Shown piece by piece: positions 1-8,578 of a stretch of 15,977 nt of DNA (its first letter is position 1; every line of letters begins with the position of its first letter). The notes beneath the pieces are model-generated. The model had not been told where the DNA came from. It saw nothing but the letters and a program-made list of their open reading frames with translations, and did not search any database. The translations under genes were made by a program, and so were the position numbers. Source of the DNA: Gracilaria caudata (lineage: Eukaryota > Rhodophyta > Florideophyceae > Gracilariales > Gracilariaceae); the NCBI GenBank assembly GCA_030374735.1, contig JASCIV010000596.1, positions 1 through 15,977 on the forward strand. Reading direction: 5' to 3'.

Positions 1-52
1 GAAGTAAATCTTTCCTTACAGAAAGGTTTCTCTCTTTAAGAATGCTAACAAC

Positions 53-385
53 TTAATGCGGATACTGTCGAATCAAATCTTGGAGGCTTAAATTTTGTCG
101 CTCTGCAGCAGGCGGAAGCTCTTCCCGACGGGAGGTGTTTGTCAGAGGGCACCTAAACACAATATGCTCCGCATCCTTCTTGACATTTGTACCACATTCG
201 CACCTCAGGGGCTTCTTGTTCATGTAAGACGCTACCGGGTGGAGAGTTGGAACGTGTCCCGTGAAAAACTGGAAATTAGTCTTTGACTGTTGAACAGCGG
301 TACTTCGCTTCGTTTCACCCCCCAGGGACGGCGTTACAGTTGGTACCAGCCTGACAAACCATGCTCGCCCCTGGGGTTGTATATA
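53..385 (-). pseudogene. C-terminal fragment of a non-LTR retrotransposon (LINE) ORF
   Basis: Minus-strand reading gives 110 open codons ending in TAA at 53-55, bounded upstream by an in-frame TGA at 386-388. About residues 39-45 read FFTGHVP, and residues 62-79 hold Cys-x-Cys, His and Cys (C62, C64, H74, C79), followed by a Pro and an Arg-rich stretch. This matches the tail that follows RNase H in I/Jockey-like LINEs: a TGH box, then a C-x-C..H..C zinc-binding motif. An adjoining frame on the same strand (about 394-480) reads as further LINE-like sequence (EAARFYHAHLLKS) but ends in a stop, so the piece is frameshifted. It has no start codon and is a remnant. It has the same orientation as the RT piece at 3742-5752 and could be its missing end. 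Confidence 0.7.
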
Positions 386-1247
386 TCAGGTTACGAGAGC
401 CGTGTTCGAAGTTTGGTGCGCGTGTCACTGGCAACGGATTTTAGGAGATGGGCATGATAGAACCTTGCGGCTTCAAACGTAAACGTGTCTGTAATAATGT
501 GATAATGGCATAAATAGCCATGGCAGTCTAAATTTGTCGCGACAACCTGCAGTTGCACGTAAACGGGCAATATGGACTACTCTTGGCGCTGGGTTTACAG
601 CGCTTAACAGGGTTGGTTTTGGAAGCAAGAAGGGGGCGTCAATGGCCGACAGAAGTGGAGGGAACCACCTCTTTCGATCGCGTTGGGAGAGGTTGGGATG
701 ACGAAGTCTAAGATTGCACCGGGATTTTGTTCTATTGTCGTTCAAATGAAATTCAAGAGATCGAGAAAGGGTTTCTATGTTCGGATCGATTCTGGTAAGG
801 CCCTTGGACGTCGCGATGTGGATGTTGGTGGGGATGAGCTTGGGGGCGATGTTCGATGTATTGATGGTCGGGTTGATGGGGATGTCCCAGTCTCACCAAT
901 GGACGTGACAGTTGGGGAAGGAGGAGATAGCATTCTATCAATGGATGAGCTGTGTAACATGTTTCGTGGCATGCTACACCTTTGACAAGCCATTTCTTTC
1001 GGGTCGGGCGTAGGTAGACGGGGATCTGTCGTAGGTCTGGTAAAGGTTGATTTGCCATGTCGGTTATGGCATTCATGTTGAAGGATTAAAAGAGTAGCAC
1101 ATTGTTTACTTGAGCGATTGCCGATCCAGACATAGGACTTTCACCCCCAGACAATCTAGTTCCGTTCTGTAGCAAATTGACTCTTACATTCCGTTGACAT
1201 AATCTACAACATCAGAGTGCACAAACATATATTCAGCATGTCGTTAT
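386..1247. other. Stretch with no convincing gene; possible LINE remnant at its left
   Basis: The first ~95 bases on the minus strand still look like LINE coding sequence in another frame. Beyond about 480 I could not follow it. Around 810-895 the plus strand is rich in imperfect GATG/GGTG words, which gives Asp/Gly-rich readings on plus and His/Pro/Gln-rich readings on minus. Those short ORFs look like a by-product of low-complexity DNA. No RNA gene or promoter motif was recognised. Confidence 0.4.
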
Positions 1248-2624
1248 CTACACAGAGCGCGAAAAACAAAAGTTATAAGGCGTCGACAAAGTGAGGAATT
1301 TGACCCTACTTGGTGGCTCACGTGGAAAACGGTAGTCCTCGTCGTTTCGGGACCATGTATCACCAACTTCTTCATATATGGCTACAACTCGTCGAAGATA
1401 TCTGACAATCTGTAGTCGAAAATCATCAATGTCAACCGTACTTCCTAAAACATCGCACACAACCGCCTCAAGTTTTCGTATCAAGCAATCCATGATCTCA
1501 GGTAGAGGTCGCTTGAGCATCCATAGTTTTATCCTTTCCCTTTCCTTTCCCTTTCCTTCCTTTTGGCAATATATGCGAACGCTGAGTCTTACGCCTTCCA
1601 TAACAGCTTCGTGAGCTATGTTCATTGATGACTCCAGACATGGAGCTATGTGCTGAACGTCTAGCTCATTCAGGCCATCCCAGGGCTCGAAACGCAATAC
1701 TCTCCTGTTGAGGTGATCGTGTCCTTCCTGAATGCGTCTCTCAAGCAAAGAGAAAAAATTCGTCTCCGGATCGCATTCATCTGTGCTCGCGTTCTTTGAC
1801 ATGTAAACGCATCGCAAGATATACTCAGATATGGCGCACATGTGGGTTACGGTCTCCTGCATTCTTGAGAGGGTGTCGGCCTCAAACCATTTCTTTGCAA
1901 AAGTCTCCTCATTTCCATGGGGACTAAAGAAACTATATGCGTTTTGACGCAAAGCAAGACGCGGTATCCTTCTACCCGCAACTACGATATATCTCCCAAA
2001 CATCGCTTTCAGTCCGTAACACACTAGAATTGACGCAGGATACCGAGACATCGCATCAAAGATATTACTGGCTCTACCCCCCCCCGGAAGCTTCGCTGCA
2101 AATGAACAAAGGTTCTCCCATAACCTGGTTTCCCCTTTCCAAGAAGCAGACCCATTCAACAAAATGTCAACTTTGTAATTCTGCGTGATCGTTTGAGCAA
2201 AAGTTCGCGGGTTTAGCGTAGCTGCCTGCTCACTTTCCTTCTCGACGCTATTACAAGCAATATGTGTACTTTCTTCATCCATTCGCTGTCGAGTCCAACG
2301 CACTACCTCCGGAATTGTTCCTCTGAGCAATACATGCTGCCCGTCCTTATCGCTTTTTGCTCCCCGCAGCTGACGATTCCGGTTCACAACGCACGTATTC
2401 GCTGATTGCGTTCGACCCTTCCTTATCCTTAATGAAGACCTGGAAGTTCCAAGGTTCGCGGCTTCTTTCCTTGGTTTCTTCGGCGCTCTCATTATCCTTG
2501 CTTCTCGACAAGCCGGTGCGACTCGAGCGACACAAGAATACTGTGACGAAGAGCCACGCCTTTCTGTGTACGGCATGGGCGAGAACTGTTCAGCCAAGGA
2601 CGGTGACGCTGACCGCCCCAACAT
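1248..2624 (-). CDS. Hypothetical protein, 458 codons, unrecognised
   Basis: This is an uninterrupted minus-strand ORF from an ATG at 2622-2624. Residues 1-110 are rich in Arg, Ser and Lys and look disordered. From about residue 155 on, the composition is that of a folded, mostly helical protein with regular Leu/Ile/Val spacing and several Cys. A KEGKGKERER stretch is encoded by a polypyrimidine tract at about 1537-1560. I recognise no family, and it does not resemble the recombinase-like proteins at 6.3-10.7 kb. A second minus-strand frame at 2347-2535 also looks protein-like (EEPWNFQVF-type composition, many charged residues), so the N-terminus may really lie in that frame, with a frameshift or intron joining it to the main ORF. 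Later starts are possible at Met45 or Met114. The gene lies between the two LINE pieces, so it may be cargo of an insertion or an older host gene. Confidence 0.5.
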   Translation of the reverse strand: MLGRSASPSLAEQFSPMPYTERRGSSSQYSCVARVAPACREARIMRAPKKPRKEAANLGTSRSSLRIRKGRTQSANTCVVNRNRQLRGAKSDKDGQHVLLRGTIPEVVRWTRQRMDEESTHIACNSVEKESEQAATLNPRTFAQTITQNYKVDILLNGSASWKGETRLWENLCSFAAKLPGGGRASNIFDAMSRYPASILVCYGLKAMFGRYIVVAGRRIPRLALRQNAYSFFSPHGNEETFAKKWFEADTLSRMQETVTHMCAISEYILRCVYMSKNASTDECDPETNFFSLLERRIQEGHDHLNRRVLRFEPWDGLNELDVQHIAPCLESSMNIAHEAVMEGVRLSVRIYCQKEGKGKERERIKLWMLKRPLPEIMDCLIRKLEAVVCDVLGSTVDIDDFRLQIVRYLRRVVAIYEEVGDTWSRNDEDYRFPREPPSRVKFLTLSTPYNFCFSRSV

Positions 2625-3508
2625 GATGTCGAAATGCGCTGAGATTTGAGGGCAGTGCAGCTGGCCAAGGATATTTACAATTCAGCTACTTCCGTTCACC
2701 AACGTTTGCGATAGCTAGGCCAACCAAGCTTCCCGACATGGGTCAAGGTGTTACGGGTGAGCCTGAGCTTATCGAATGATATTATGACCCTTGTACTGTA
2801 CTACAGCATGTTCATTTCTAATGTCCGGCGCGAAAACGAGCCTCCTTCCTGAAGTCTTCCTGTTGGTGGTTTGGTAGCCGATGTTGTTCCTATCTAATCG
2901 CCGGTTACTTATTTCTAACGGCTACCAATGGTTACTGGAATTCAAAAGAACGAAACCCAGTTTCTGCGCACCAATCCTTCCCCTGTGTCTTGACAGGAGC
3001 ATTATATGTACTGTCAGAAGCTGTACAAGGGTAGACGTACACAGCCGTGCACATCAACAATTTGAAGTACGTGTAGAGCCCAAGTTTAACTGCAACCACA
3101 CGCTGACGGCCCCCATTTTGCGTACCTTTCAGCAGCAGTACAACTGTTACGGAACTACAGGAACAAAGGAAGCTCAGCTCCAATGTGCAGATCTCTCTCT
3201 GCGTTCGAGACTCGACCGCATATCCGTTTCGCTTCCCTAGAATAAAGGGAAGACGCTTGTAGCACACCACATGAAGGAGGATCGTATGTGCCCTGCGGTC
3301 GTGAGCACTCCAATGGCGACGCGCGCGAGAAAGCCCGTGACTTCGGCGCCTCTTTCGAGCAGCCACACATACGGCGACCAGAGCGGCATGGGTCGCAGGC
3401 TGCGTCCCCAGCGCGAGCAGTCATCAGCGAGGTGCTCCCGCCAACACAAGACTTTTCTCTCTTCTTCTTCTCTTTATGAAAACGCGTACGTTAATTTCTC
3501 GTACGTAT
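2625..3508. other. Stretch with no supported gene
   Basis: Several overlapping short ORFs occur on both strands (for example 2881-3240 plus and 2932-3366 minus). None has a recognisable motif, and the two strands look equally good or bad. I see no tRNA, rRNA or terminator. Around 3484-3506 there are two nearby CGTACG words, too short to call a site. Confidence 0.4.
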
Positions 3509-3692
3509 GGGTTTGCTAAAGACCCAACAACCTATAACCCTTCTAGCCTGCAGTCACCAACTACCAAGAGGTAGCTATGCTACACGCACTGGGCGACGAC
3601 GAGAAGTATTAGATTTCTTAGGTGTTTTCGACCGCAGGGCGTTTCGCTACCGACGCTTGTCGCCTTCATCCTCCCATGAACCTCTTCTTCTT
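3509..3692 (+). repeat. Dispersed repeat, copy A (184 bp)
   Basis: Read on the plus strand, this matches the reverse complement of 10969-11152 over its whole length, about 75-80% identical by eye with a few short gaps. The best block is a 20-base identical core (TAGCTATGCTACACGCACTG) followed by similar blocks around GTATTAGA, CTTAGGTG and CCGACGCTT. One edge is an A/G-rich tract (on the minus strand AAAAAAGAAGAAGAGG). On the minus strand the copy starts about 50 bases after the broken LINE ORF, so it could be a LINE 3' end or an independent short element. Confidence 0.75.
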
Positions 3693-3741
3693 TTTTAATA
3701 TGGAAGCTGTGATCTCATTCCTAACACAACTGAGAAGCACT

Positions 3742-5352
3742 CTATAAGTACTTCTCTCTCCGTAAAAAGGCCAGAATTCGACGGGGTACGTCCACAGAGC
3801 CGTCGCACCAAATGTCACAGTCGCTCTCTGGAAGCTGCGACAGAAGTGCCAGGGCTGCGCGTTTCTGCACGTGTGTAGCATCGGTTTTTCTGCAGGAAGA
3901 GTATTGAAAGTGCACATTGTCTAGCGCCACGAGTCCGGTCTCCGCTGGGCGGGGCGCCCGTGGCAGCTGCAAGATCCCTTTTCTTGCCAAGCAGGCCTCG
4001 GCAACCCTCCGTAGGTTGGGGCGTTTCTTTCTCACGCGCGCTTTGAACAGGCCTTGTAACGCAGTTTTCAATGGCGTTTCCTCCCGGTTTCGCATCGCTG
4101 TTTCATAATGAAGGGCGGCCTTGGTCTCTGCGACGGCTGTCAGCGGTTGCATTCCTACTAGGTGCCGAAGATCTGACACGGGAGTGGAGGAGAGGCATCC
4201 GGTCTGCACGCGTATTGCCTCATTGCGCGCCCGTTCAAGCGCTAAGATCCCACTCTTGTTCCCGTTCGGGACTGTGACGCCGGCTGCGTAACATGCAATA
4301 GGTTCTGCAAACCCTTTCCGTACTGCATCAATAGTTTTCCAGTCGCTGCCCCAAGTCTTTCCCGAGAGACATCTTAATATCTTATTGCGTCGGTTGTACT
4401 TCGCTGTTACGTTCTTAAAGTGCGTGACAAACGTGAGCCGAGAATGTAAAACCGCACCCAGAAACTTTGCGCAATCTGAAGGCTCAACGTGGTGGCCGGA
4501 GACGCTAATCGAGTAGTCGCCCGCATTTTCCTGCCACTTAGCCATCGTGAAGAGGACCACAACAGATTTGGCGGGGTTCATAGCGATGTTATTTGCTTCG
4601 CAGTACTCTTTTAGGGCATCAACGGCGGCCTGCGCAGCAGCCTGGCATCCGCTCGCTTGTCTGTGGGACACCCACATTAGAGTGTCGTCGCCAAACAGAT
4701 TGATTTCTGTCTCTGGATGTGTGCGTTGCACAAAGGCGGGCAGATCAAAGACGTACGCGATCCATAGTCCCGGGGACAGAGTGCCGCCTTTCGGGAGGCC
4801 GTAAGGGACCACAGTATCAGGTCGGGTTTCGTTACCCCACCTGCACTTCCACCGAAGGTCCATTATGAACGACCGAAGCCAACGACAAAGGTGTGGGGGG
4901 CACTCCATTTGCGCGAGCTTGATCATTAGCGTATGGTGTATCACACAGTCGTACGCCTTAGAGAAGTCGTAGAAGACTGCGAGACACTGCTTCTTATCAT
5001 CCCACGCATTTCGTATACTTTCACACAATGCTGCGATATGCTCCTCGGTATTCCTCCCCATCCGAAATCCTGCCTGGTTGGGCGGGAGCTTGGGCTCAAG
5101 GAACTCCATAAAGACTTTGTTTACCATTCGCTCGGCCACCCTGGAGATCACAGCGGTCAGTGATATCGGCCGGAAACGGCCGGGAGGCCCCGGCTTTGGA
5201 ACTGGCACGAGCGTCGACAACCGCCACTTTGAGGGCGTGGCACCTTCTCTGTACATTCGGTTGACAAGATGCAAAAGCCGAGCCAGCCCCTCGGCAGGCA
5301 ATCGCTTCAGCTTCATCTTGGCCGCAGGTTTTCCTCTCGTCCATGTCTGCAA
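3742..5352 (-). pseudogene. LINE reverse transcriptase domain, broken into RNase H
   Basis: The open frame runs 536 codons. RT motifs appear in order: P-K-P-G...F-R-P-I-S-L-T at about residues 52-66; NQAGFR at 92-97; motif A FYDFSKAYD at 127-135 with catalytic Asp129; motif B YGLPKGGTLSP at 184-194; motif C FGDD at 220-223 with Asp222 and Asp223; and a motif E-like FLGAVL block near residue 300. Near the C-terminus, IWCDGSV is the typical opening of RNase H, but the rest of that domain is absent and the ORF ends about 15 residues later. Motif C has F-G-D-D where Y/F-A-D-D is usual. There is no ATG start (the frame opens at TTG), because the true N-terminal part continues in another frame after a frameshift near 5304-5320. 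It was most likely a retrotransposition enzyme and is now inactive. Confidence 0.9.
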
Positions 5353-5752
5353 TCGCGCGTTCTAAGTGCACATTCTTGAACTCCGTCACCTCCACACTAC
5401 GAACTCTCGCACTGTAAAGGTCTAGTTGTTTTCGAAACTGGTTTCTTGTTGCCGCGTCTTTCCCATGTCTCCGCACTTTTCTTAGCTCTGTTCTCACGAA
5501 CCACTTTGCTCTCTTTGCATTCGTCCATGAGTACCCACGGGGAGGGCACATGGAAGACGTTGTCAACCGACTATCGTCCATGGCCCTCATGATATTCTAC
5601 GATTTCCAATCATCTGTTTGCGGGTTTAACCCCGTCACAAACTCTCTCCATGATTCCCGTTCTAGTCGATCAATGGTTTGCGTGGTCTCACGCCGTGTGC
5701 GCTGAAGCCGCTCCTGATTGTTCTCTGAAGGGTGAGAGCGTTTCCTCTTCAC
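5316..5752 (-). pseudogene. LINE linker region upstream of RT, with internal stop
   Basis: The minus-strand frame is open from 5752 to a TAG at 5597-5599 and then continues in the same frame through 5590 to about 5316. The text before the stop (SWREFVTGLNP) and after it (ending in ERAIADMDERKTCGQDE) matches the linker between endonuclease and RT in LINEs. KTCGQDE stands where K-x-x-G-P-D is expected. The TAG falls where a Trp is usual, so a TGG-to-TAG change is likely. Just after KTCGQDE the LINE reading passes to the frame of the RT ORF, in the sequence around 5304-5320. These two lesions show the element is dead. Confidence 0.75.
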
Positions 5753-5811
5753 TCATCCCCTAGAGACCGCCGGCAGAAGAAGATCGAGCCAGCCAGCTCG
5801 AAGCGCCGTGC

Positions 5812-6024
5812 CCGAACCGTTCTCAATTTCGCATTTGCGCTATCGCAATCTTGATATCCTTGATGGTGCCGATAATTCTCAGTAATACCAATTACTGAGA
5901 ACTATCGGCACCAGCTTGCACAAGAATCTCAGATTCGACGAATCACGTGGTCACAGCTGTACTATTCGACGGTCTTTCACTGTAATGGTTTTCATCCACC
6001 CGCCCATGAGCTCCTACGAGTTCG
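5812..6024 (+). repeat. Direct repeat R1 (213 bp)
   Basis: It aligns without gaps to 11367-11579 with four substitutions: 5852 T/11407 C, 5857 T/11412 G, 5861 T/11416 A and 5902 C/11457 T. All four fall within 51 bp, and the last 122 bp are identical. Weak similarity (cgtgcc with one indel) continues a few bases to the left. It does not start TG or end CA, so it is not a classical LTR. Confidence 0.95.
5865..5912. repeat. Fold-back (22-nt arms, 4-nt loop) in R1
   Basis: The left arm is 5865-5886, the loop ACCA is 5887-5890 and the right arm is 5891-5912. The arms are complementary except for one A-C mismatch caused by C at 5902. It starts GGTGCC and ends GGCACC. Confidence 0.95.
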
Positions 6025-6125
6025 GCGAACTCCGTCGCTTCTACGCTTGGCACGGGTTGTTCGCGGTGGTTCGTTTCTTCCAACGCTTTGCGATAAGTAG
6101 TAATTGAACTATTGCACCCGTAAAT

Positions 6126-6142
6126 GAGAGAGAGAGAGAGAG
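6126..6142 (+). repeat. (GA)n microsatellite
   Basis: This is a perfect 17-base GA run between R1 and the 3' end of the minus-strand recombinase-like gene. Confidence 0.95.
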
Positions 6143-6335
6143 TTGTAACACTTTGCATGCTCATATCTGCTAGAACTTGCCTGCCGAGTGCGCTGTTGTT
6201 ACGTAGAGTGGCGGATGCTACAATTTTCCGAGCAGATTAATAACGCATTCTGCTTCTTGTCACATCTAGACCACATGAATAGTACTCTATTACGTTTTTA
6301 TCGTTGTTGATGAGACGAAACAGCAAACTTCAGGC

Positions 6336-7856
6336 TCAATTCAAATACTTTGTTAGTTGCCTTGTCATCGTCATGTACTCTAACGAGCCCTGAACACCAA
6401 TGCATTTCTTCACATAAACGGGAGTCGTGTTCATATGCCTTGCCATAGAATCGAAGAATTGATCCTCAGTAAGACCTTCTAGAATTCCTTTCGCTCGAAA
6501 CCCGCAGAGGAATGTATTCAAAGAACATCTCCTCAAACTCGAAATGTTAACGGGATCAGCCTCTGGACTCACTTTGTAAACAAATTTCTTGAACTCCCTT
6601 GTAATTTTGAGAGGATTCATAACCTTACCAGTACCATTGTCAAGGAACAAAGGCTTTGGTTCTTTTCCTGATGCATCCATCTCTAGTGAGAATGCAATTA
6701 TCTTATGAATGACATAAACTTGGAACCGAAGAAAGGGGATACAAAACAGTGGTAGCGTAATGTTCGGGAGATCAAGAGCCGTTGTTCTTCTTTTCCGGAG
6801 CGTTGGAAGCTCCACAAAACCGTCCTTTGCAGCCCGACCTAGCATATTCTCAAACTCTTTTTGACATGGGACTTCAGCGTCCGAAAGGGATTGTGGATTT
6901 TGGCCACTGGAACACAAGACGATAAAAGTAACGAATGCATGTGTCCAGTCCGATTCCAATTCCTTTTGTTCACCACAAGACAAGCTTAAGATGTCCTTGT
7001 TTGAGTCGTATCTGCCCATCAAATCAATTAGTTTAGAACGCGTCGCCCGAAAAGAGCGCCTGATAAGCTCCAGAGGTAGTACAGGTTTTGATTGTGGCTC
7101 TGCAGTCCCAAACTCGCTCTTACGTTTGCTAGCTTTGATTACAACATCTACATAGTTCAAGACCCGGTTGTTTGACCTTTCTATCTTGCTCCCTACAAGC
7201 CCGGACGCAACTATACAAACCCTTCGCAAATGACGAGCCTTCCGTTCTACGGTTCGAGAGGATCGACGTTGTATATGAAAATTGATAAAGCGTTGCACAA
7301 GGCTTAAATTTGTTGCGCTACGAAAGAGAACTTCCATTCTGAAAACCTCATGCTTACCGCATACTCCACGAGCAACACAAAGCCTTAAAAACTGCGATAC
7401 AGTGTTCAACAGACGTCGAAGATCATCTTCATAATCGATTCCGTACTGCTTCTTCGGTGCGTAGAAGACCCTATACAGTCTTTGAAGCGCAGCGCAATTG
7501 TCAATTGTAGCATTCAATCCTTTATACACCAATCCCCTTTTCCACGTTTCCGACTTTGTAGAAAGTCTAGCATCGACAGATGAGAAGAAGGAAGTATCAA
7601 TGCGACTTATCGCTTCAACATTTTGCATCCAGAGCTTCTGTGTTTCACGTGCGTCTCTTTCATCTTCATCTCCTCGACAATTGGATACAAGCTGCGAATC
7701 TTCCCCATTCGAAAAATCATTCCAGCAATATCCAGTACAGGTAGGTGTCAGTTTTTGCCTCACTACACGTCCACAACTACGAGAATCGTGCTGTACAATA
7801 GACCGCTTAACACCCCGCCTCACAGCAAATACCCCGGGATTACATGCAGGATTCAT
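6336..7856 (-). CDS. Tyrosine-recombinase-like protein with altered catalytic positions
   Basis: 506 codons from the first ATG (7854-7856). The frame is open slightly further, but only from a TTG. It aligns along most of its length with the 559-aa protein on the other side. Shared blocks are a core-binding-like region (VSQFLRLCVA, EVLFRSA, FINFH), the box I region (SSGQNPQ), LDLPNITLP with CIPFLRF, the box II region (SSLRRCSLNTF) and the C-terminal ARHMNTTP block. Where the paralog has Arg in GGQRPQ, this one has Asn320 (6897-6899). Where the paralog has the presumed nucleophile Tyr, this one has Ile486 (6399-6401). Arg442 is kept. I infer it cannot cleave DNA but may still bind the same sites or the paralog, as a regulator, structural subunit or decaying copy. 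The long intact ORF argues for retained function. It is divergent from the 559-aa gene, with about 720 bp between starts. Confidence 0.8.
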   Translation of the reverse strand: MNPACNPGVFAVRRGVKRSIVQHDSRSCGRVVRQKLTPTCTGYCWNDFSNGEDSQLVSNCRGDEDERDARETQKLWMQNVEAISRIDTSFFSSVDARLSTKSETWKRGLVYKGLNATIDNCAALQRLYRVFYAPKKQYGIDYEDDLRRLLNTVSQFLRLCVARGVCGKHEVFRMEVLFRSATNLSLVQRFINFHIQRRSSRTVERKARHLRRVCIVASGLVGSKIERSNNRVLNYVDVVIKASKRKSEFGTAEPQSKPVLPLELIRRSFRATRSKLIDLMGRYDSNKDILSLSCGEQKELESDWTHAFVTFIVLCSSGQNPQSLSDAEVPCQKEFENMLGRAAKDGFVELPTLRKRRTTALDLPNITLPLFCIPFLRFQVYVIHKIIAFSLEMDASGKEPKPLFLDNGTGKVMNPLKITREFKKFVYKVSPEADPVNISSLRRCSLNTFLCGFRAKGILEGLTEDQFFDSMARHMNTTPVYVKKCIGVQGSLEYMTMTRQLTKYLN

Positions 7857-8578
7857 GTGCGTATTCAAAAATCAAGGGTTGGAAGAGTAGGGAAACCTTG
7901 CACTTCCGGAAAACGATCTCGCGACGGTTTCCCCGGATAAGGAAAGATCGTTGATTTGGGTAGGATAAAGCTTGCATCGGTTTAACCGATATCGCTGAAA
8001 GCTGAAGAATCATTCCTTCCAAAGCAAACGTTGCATATTTGTGATGAAAATGACTGAGGACCGGACCTGTATCTACTGTATGTGCCAGAACCTCTGCAAC
8101 GAGCCCAAATCTTACTGTAACATTACACAATTTACGAAGACATGCAAACCGTGAGCTGAGGTGCCAGATCATAAGCTGGGCGATCAAGGCCCAGCTTCAC
8201 ATCGGTCGGATGATGGCTGTCCTGGTTATGATCTGGCAGCCTGGACTGAATGGACTATCTCCGTCGCAGTGAGCTTTGGGCAGAATAACTCAGTTACACA
8301 TTGAGCATGCGCGGTAGGCCGCAACTCGTCAAAGATGTAGACACCGCAAGGCTTGTGCAACGGTGGTACGACCTTCAAACCGCTTGCCTTCGACTTCTTT
8401 TGGCGCCGCGACAGTCAATGCCCGCAGCCCCAAGTGCTCTTCAGGCCAGAGCCTGAGCGAATATCGCTACACCGCCCCGTCCGTCCACTCCGTCGTCAGG
8501 CTAAACCTCTTCATCTGCCTGCACCGCGTCATCCCCCCCTGCACTTCATGCCTACTCGCATCCTCGTCCCCTCTCACC
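7857..8578. promoter_or_regulatory. Divergent intergenic region between two recombinase-like genes
   Basis: The two paralogs face away from each other, so this 722-bp stretch must hold both 5' regions. It contains the nested inverted repeat at 8162-8238. Both recombinase frames extend a little into it only through non-ATG codons. The 115-codon minus ORF at 7840-8187 has no recognisable motif and is probably chance. I see no clear TATA box. Confidence 0.5.
8162..8238. repeat. Nested inverted repeat (possible cruciform)
   Basis: The outer arms are TGCCAGATCATAA at 8162-8174 and its exact reverse complement at 8226-8238. Within them, 8173-8181 (AAGCTGGGC) pairs exactly with 8189-8197 around a 7-nt loop. 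It lies between the two divergent recombinase-like genes, where a shared operator, a recombination site or an RNA hairpin in a leader are all possible. Confidence 0.85.

Larger units (their letters stand above)
3742..5752 (-). mobile_element. Truncated, degraded non-LTR retrotransposon (LINE) pol region
   Basis: On the minus strand, from high to low coordinates, this holds the linker that precedes the RT in LINEs, the RT domain and the first residues of an RNase H domain. The 5' part (the endonuclease and any gag-like ORF) is missing, and the homology stops near 5752, about 60 bp from the left direct repeat. The 3' end breaks off inside RNase H near 3780. One internal stop and one frameshift interrupt the reading. 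The presence of RNase H suggests an I-like rather than an L1-like clade. That clade assignment is an inference from domain order only. Confidence 0.85.

Noticed and set aside
3507..3698. Small conserved protein shared with the minus-strand ORF 10966-11259
   Set aside because: The similarity is explained by the DNA repeat copies A and B. Indels shift the frame between them, which a real protein would not tolerate.
5812..6024. R1/R2 as LTRs of a retrotransposon
   Set aside because: They have no TG...CA ends, no primer-binding site or polypurine tract was seen, and there is no gag or RT between them.
5916..6107. Short plus-strand ORF sharing 36 residues with the ORF at 11471-11953
   Set aside because: The shared residues simply translate the 213-bp direct repeat, there is no ATG at the start (TTG), and the frames diverge at the repeat edge.
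7623..7940. Plus-strand ORFs opposite the 506-aa gene
   Set aside because: They are antisense shadows of a gene well supported by its paralog alignment.
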